Assembly (NCBI GenBank): GCA_025603075.1
Contig: MU626517.1
Span: forward strand, 1-24,576
Reading direction: 5' to 3'
Origin: Neoconidiobolus thromboides FSU 785
Lineage: Eukaryota; Entomophthoromycota; Entomophthoromycetes; Entomophthorales; Neoconidiobolaceae
Length of the DNA: 24,576 nt
A model generated the notes under the pieces. The model was not told where the DNA came from and did no database searches. It saw only the letters and a list, made by a program, of their open reading frames with translations. The position numbers and the translations under genes are program-made. Of the stretch, positions 21,187-24,576 are shown piece by piece (the stretch's first letter is position 1; each line of letters opens with the position of its first letter).

Positions 21187-21801
21187 TTAAGAAATAAAAT
21201 GCACAAAAGTAGCTATTATAAAGGCGACATAGGAAATAGCATTGAAACGCGAATCAGATGAGTCATCATCGCCGCCACTTCCCCCAGCAGATTTTTTCTG
21301 TTTACTACTACCAGAAGGGGCCTTACCAGAAGCTACTAATGTAGGCTCTGAATATGTAGAAGAAGGCTTCATGATGGAACTTTTATCTGAATCCGATAAT
21401 TTGTTACAATAGCTTTGCATTTCACTTTGTAATTGATCTTTTTGTCCTGCATTTGCTGATTTACATTGATCAAAGCAAAGGGTTTTTTCTCTAGTAAATT
21501 TGCATAAACAAGCATTGTCTCCCAAACATGTGTTGATATTAAGCTGTGCTCGATCCATACATGCTGTAAAAATTGTTGGTGCTCTACAATCTCCTCCAGC
21601 TGATGCAGTAGTTGAGCCAGTAGGACTTATTGCCACACTAGTTGGACTAGTTGGGCCGTTATTTTTACTTTCTGGTGCTGAACTTTGAGCATTGTTATTA
21701 TCATTTATTGGAGTCACCGAATTTGCTCCAGCGTTGGTTTGGGCAAGTATAAAATTGATAGAGAAATATAATATTATGTAAATGGTATTTAACGTTTTCA
21801 T
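21187..21801 (-). CDS. Secreted CFEM-like cysteine-rich protein, probably GPI-anchored
   Basis: Intronless, 204 residues. A hydrophobic signal peptide (1-20, cut likely after FILA) is followed by a Ser/Thr/Asn-rich stretch (21-70), a compact eight-cysteine domain (C72, C81, C92, C98, C100, C109, C113, C132), a Ser/Gly/Lys-rich stalk (140-185) and a C-terminal hydrophobic tail (188-204) after small residues. The tail is the pattern of a GPI-attachment signal, so the protein is predicted on the outer membrane face or in the wall. The core CLGDNACLC (92-100) fits the CFEM pattern C-x(1-3)-D-x(2-5)-C-x-C, with D95 where known CFEM proteins hold haem iron. The first Cys pair is spaced wider (x8) and the last gap longer (x18) than the usual CFEM consensus. 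Secretion and anchoring are well supported; the CFEM label is tentative. Confidence 0.75.
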   Translation of the reverse strand: MKTLNTIYIILYFSINFILAQTNAGANSVTPINDNNNAQSSAPESKNNGPTSPTSVAISPTGSTTASAGGDCRAPTIFTACMDRAQLNINTCLGDNACLCKFTREKTLCFDQCKSANAGQKDQLQSEMQSYCNKLSDSDKSSIMKPSSTYSEPTLVASGKAPSGSSKQKKSAGGSGGDDDSSDSRFNAISYVAFIIATFVHFIS

Positions 21802-21840
21802 TTTTTTAAATTCTTATCATTTTCTTTAATTTTTTATTGC

Positions 21841-21849
21841 TTTTATATA
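21841..21849 (-). promoter_or_regulatory. TATA-like element of the CFEM-like gene
   Basis: TATATAAAA on the minus strand, beginning 48 nt upstream of the ATG, nearly the same position as in the two other minus-strand intronless genes. Confidence 0.5.
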
Positions 21850-22843
21850 CTACACTTTATATTTTAGTTTGAACTAATTGTTTAATTGTTCACCTTTTCT
21901 CGTGGGTTTGATTACAAGTTAATTTCAGTTGGCTTAATCTCAACAAAATAAAAAAAGTGCTATAATTTCATATATAGATTTTGATTCAGATTATATAATT
22001 GTTTATAAACTAAATAGTCATAAACAATCCAAATAATTATGGTATTATTATTTATATTATAAAATGTTCCAAAAAAATAGAAAATAATTGAAAAAATTTA
22101 GTTTTCAATTTAAAGTTTGCACCCCCATATGAAGAATAGTTTCATTTAACCATAAAGGTTGGCTTGAATGGATACTTCCGATTTAATCAAAAATTAATTT
22201 CTTATTTCATTCAAGAATTGAATCAAATTATTATCGAATATATTTAATTACATAATAAAATACATATATATATATAATAATATATTATGAGATAATATTT
22301 AAGTGTACCAAATGGAGCCACTAAAACAGAGTTACTTTTATTCTAGATTTATTTGCGCGACTATACATATATGCTATTTTATTTATATATTTTTTAAAAA
22401 TAAGGGAGACTATTTAACCATACTTTGCTTTCATAATCGAACCTACATGCTGAACTGTGGTAATGTACCATAATTGATCGGAAAGTTTATATTTGACATA
22501 TTTTAATATACATTGAATAATTAATGACTTGTCTTTATTATATTTTGAAAATTAAAATAATGTTATATTATAGCTAGTTTAAATCTACAAATACAAAATT
22601 CAAGTTATTTAAACTTCAAACATCTATTAACAAATAATATTAATCCATTTTGAGATGAGATAAAAAAGTATTTGAGCCGAAATAAGGGGATATTATTTAT
22701 AAAAGAATAAGTATCAAATGAAGCAGAAATATGCACTCTCATTTTATTTCTGTAATGCTAATTGAATCATTGGCTAATAGAAAATTGGTTAGGTATCATA
22801 AAATAAATAATGAACAGTGTATAAATAATGTAGCTAAATTGAC
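21850..22843. other. Divergent intergenic region between CFEM-like gene and second GPCR
   Basis: About 1 kb of upstream sequence shared by two divergent genes. No ORF or exon chain is visible. A lone CCCCATATG near 22123-22131 resembles a MITE end but has no partner end or core, so it is not annotated as an element. Confidence 0.4.
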
Positions 22844-22851
22844 TATAAATA
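22844..22851 (+). promoter_or_regulatory. TATA-like element of the second GPCR gene
   Basis: TATAAATA, 37-44 nt upstream of the chosen ATG at 22888, the same octamer as before the first GPCR and the aminotransferase genes. Confidence 0.5.
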
Positions 22852-22887
22852 AAGAAAGAATATCAAAAACAGATATTAATTTCATGA

Positions 22888-23841
22888 ATGAATTCAAATA
22901 TTGATTTACTTTTATTTATATGGGTCACAATAGCTCATGGGAGTTCAATTATAATTAATACATTTTTAATATTAATAATATTATTTAATAAATTAAATTA
23001 TACTTTAGATATTCAATTAATTTTGTTTATATCTGTAAGTGATTTATTAACAAGTACAATCAATCTATCATATACTATTTTAAAATACATATTTGAATTC
23101 GATTTTAACTATATCCCTATTTTTTATTGTCAATTGAGTGGAATTTTAATTAGTCTAGTTGACAACCTTAGCAGTATTTCAATCTTTTTACTAGCCTTTG
23201 AACGCTATCAAGTGTTATGTAATCAAAAGAATTACAAGCGTCACTTCTATTTAGTTATTTTATTTATATTGTTTTCGCTAGCTGTTATCTTAGCTGCACT
23301 CTCAGGGATAGGAAACCAATTTGAGCCTTCACCTTCTGGTGGTTTTTGCACTTTAAAGCCTTCCACTTCAAACCATTATCTTTATTTCCAATTTTTACTC
23401 TTTAACCTCAGTTTGTTTTTTGTCCTTTTCTTTTATATCTCTATCACAATATCTACTATCTCAAAAACAAACAAACTGAAAAATAGAAAGCGATTCCGAG
23501 TGATTACTAGAGACCTTACCAGTTTAGAAACTGGTCAAGCAGATGTGATAAATTTCTATCATCAATCCATCCCAGATGATGAAGTTGAGGCTTTGTTTAA
23601 TATTAAAGTTAAAGTCATATTTAAAAGTATGACCTTTTGTTTGGTTTATATTTCTTTATTTATCCCTAACTTAATTGAATGGTGGATGATAATTGTCTCA
23701 ACTCAACTTTGGTCAACTACTTTAGATTTAGTGACTATCCTTACCTATTCTTGGGTTCAAGCTGCTAACCCCTTACTTGCCATCTGTCTTCATTCTCAAA
23801 TTCGTTCCGTTTTAGTCGATTTTTTTAAAGTTAATAAATAA
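22888..23841 (+). CDS. Rhodopsin-class (class A-like) G protein-coupled receptor
   Basis: Single-exon, 317-residue seven-helix receptor predicted for the plasma membrane. Landmarks: N24 in helix 1, D52 in helix 2 (ISVSD), C81 at the top of helix 3 paired with C154 in the second extracellular loop, ERY at 105-107, LFIP at 257-260 for CWxP, and NPLLAI at 294-299 for NPxxY. It shares many positions with the receptor at 968-2005: the helix 3 approach (YCQLSGI versus WCQIAGI), SGGFCT versus SGGYCT, IPNLIEWW versus IPNLLSWW, and the helix 7 end with LHSQIR versus LHTTIR. They are paralogs of one family. The third intracellular loop (about 191-243) is basic at its start and shorter than in the paralog. 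An out-of-frame ATG at 22884 overlaps the start. Ligand unknown. Confidence 0.88.
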   Translation: MNSNIDLLLFIWVTIAHGSSIIINTFLILIILFNKLNYTLDIQLILFISVSDLLTSTINLSYTILKYIFEFDFNYIPIFYCQLSGILISLVDNLSSISIFLLAFERYQVLCNQKNYKRHFYLVILFILFSLAVILAALSGIGNQFEPSPSGGFCTLKPSTSNHYLYFQFLLFNLSLFFVLFFYISITISTISKTNKLKNRKRFRVITRDLTSLETGQADVINFYHQSIPDDEVEALFNIKVKVIFKSMTFCLVYISLFIPNLIEWWMIIVSTQLWSTTLDLVTILTYSWVQAANPLLAICLHSQIRSVLVDFFKVNK

Positions 23842-24508
23842 ATAAATTATATAGTAATTAATGAAGTTCATAGACCCTAAAAGCTATTTTATCTAAATTA
23901 GTTTAATATCTAATTTCTATCGAAGTAATGCATATCATTCATCAAAGTCTGGATTGAATCTTTTCATAGAAAAGCCAAATCAACTATAGATTTAAGGTTC
24001 AAGTTGAATAAAAGGTAGTTTCAAAAGTATTTGGCTTTTAACAGTAAAATTAATAAAAGTTATTGATTGCAACAGTAGCTATTTTTACAACTAAGGACTG
24101 TGTTTCCCTCAAAAAAGTAAATTATAGTAATTATATATCCTAATCAGAACGGATTTCTCCAAAAAATTAGACTGTTTTAACAATTATCTTATAATTATGA
24201 CTAATTAACACTTTTTAAATGTAATGAAAATATGAAACTTATGAAAAAACTACATATGAGGATATATTTTTGTGTTTAAGAATTTTACTAACAAATTTTC
24301 CGCTTAAATAGCGCTTAAAAAATGGAAAAAATAATGAAGTCAAAAAAAACACTCCCATATCATAGCTTAAATTTATTAACCCTTAAATGAAAAGGCAACG
24401 CTAAAAAAATACTTGATAATTATAAAAATACTATAAGATTGAAGCAACCAAGTTTTAAAGGTAACTATGTTTATCAATCCATTATAAAAGATATCAATCA
24501 ATCATATG
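23842..24508. other. Intergenic spacer downstream of second GPCR
   Basis: Contains the fourth MITE copy (24257-24357). The rest is AT-rich sequence without a visible gene on either strand. Confidence 0.4.
24257..24357 (+). mobile_element. MITE-like element, copy D (single unit)
   Basis: A 101-bp unit between TA dinucleotides (24255-24256 and 24358-24359). It starts TGAGGATATATTTTTGTG and ends AAACACTCCCA, so its ends form an imperfect terminal inverted repeat. Core blocks are in the same order as copy B: AAGAATTTTACTAACA, CCGCTTAAATAGCG, AATGGAAAAA, TAATGAAGTC. No coding capacity. Confidence 0.75.
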
Positions 24509-24576
24509 TTACATATCATCATCGGTATCAACGAAGGGATCCTTTTTTCTAAAAGAAAGTCGATTAAATAATTTCT
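24509..24576 (-). CDS. C-terminal end of a protein gene cut by the window edge
   Basis: On the minus strand an open frame runs from the window edge through KLFNRLSFRKKDPFVDTDDDM to TAA at 24511-24509. The mix of basic then acidic residues and the higher GC content differ from the spacer around it and look like a real, charged protein tail. Only 21 residues are visible, so no family can be named, and chance cannot be excluded. Confidence 0.45.
   Translation of the reverse strand, partial: KLFNRLSFRKKDPFVDTDDDM

Noticed and set aside
22120-22135. Possible fifth MITE end (CCCCATATG)
   Set aside because: No core blocks and no partner end within 300 bp; a chance match is likely.
1-24576. CRISPR array, operon, prophage or other prokaryotic system
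   Set aside because: Introns, single-gene promoters and gene content are eukaryotic; no regularly spaced repeats are present.

Overview
The window looks like nuclear DNA from an early-diverging fungus. It is very AT-rich, with spliceosomal introns mostly 45-66 nt long (41-82 at the extremes). Every one of the 35 introns I placed starts GTA, and 27 of 35 end TAG. ATP-citrate lyase is encoded as one polypeptide, whereas Ascomycota split it into two genes. Two rhodopsin-class seven-helix receptor genes are present. Together these point away from Dikarya and fit Zoopagomycota, with the Entomophthorales (Conidiobolus-like) as my best guess. That placement is inference, not something the sequence proves.

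Layout, left to right: (1) 1-967, AT-rich spacer with two copies of a short TA-flanked inverted-repeat element. (2) 968-2005 (-), intronless class A-like GPCR. (3) 3243-4451 (-), intronless PLP aminotransferase. (4) 6010-10505 (+), condensin ATPase SMC2 in 19 exons (1170 aa). (5) 10839-11750 (-), COQ7 ubiquinone-biosynthesis hydroxylase in 5 exons (223 aa). (6) 11937-11993 (+), a doubtful very small ORF. (7) 12311-14802 (+), sorting nexin MVP1/SNX8 type in 13 exons (626 aa). (8) 15093-18621 (-), ATP-citrate lyase in 2 exons (1159 aa). (9) 18622-21186, gene-poor spacer with a near-perfect hairpin copy of the same element. (10) 21187-21801 (-), secreted, probably GPI-anchored CFEM-like cysteine-rich protein. 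(11) 22888-23841 (+), second intronless GPCR, paralogous to the first. (12) 24257-24357, fourth element copy, then the C-terminal end of a further minus-strand gene cut by the window edge.

There is no operon-like logic. Conserved housekeeping genes (chromosome condensation, ubiquinone synthesis, endosomal sorting, cytosolic acetyl-CoA supply) fill the middle. The flanks hold intronless, probably lineage-specific sensory, surface or metabolic genes plus the mobile elements. The three intron-rich genes have no clear TATA box. All four intronless genes have one about 40-48 nt before the start codon, and ACLY has one further out. I found no tRNA, rRNA or CRISPR. The strongest leads are the fungal rhodopsin-like receptor pair, the TA-flanked hairpin element family, the CFEM-like surface protein, and the shared TATA spacing of the intronless genes.
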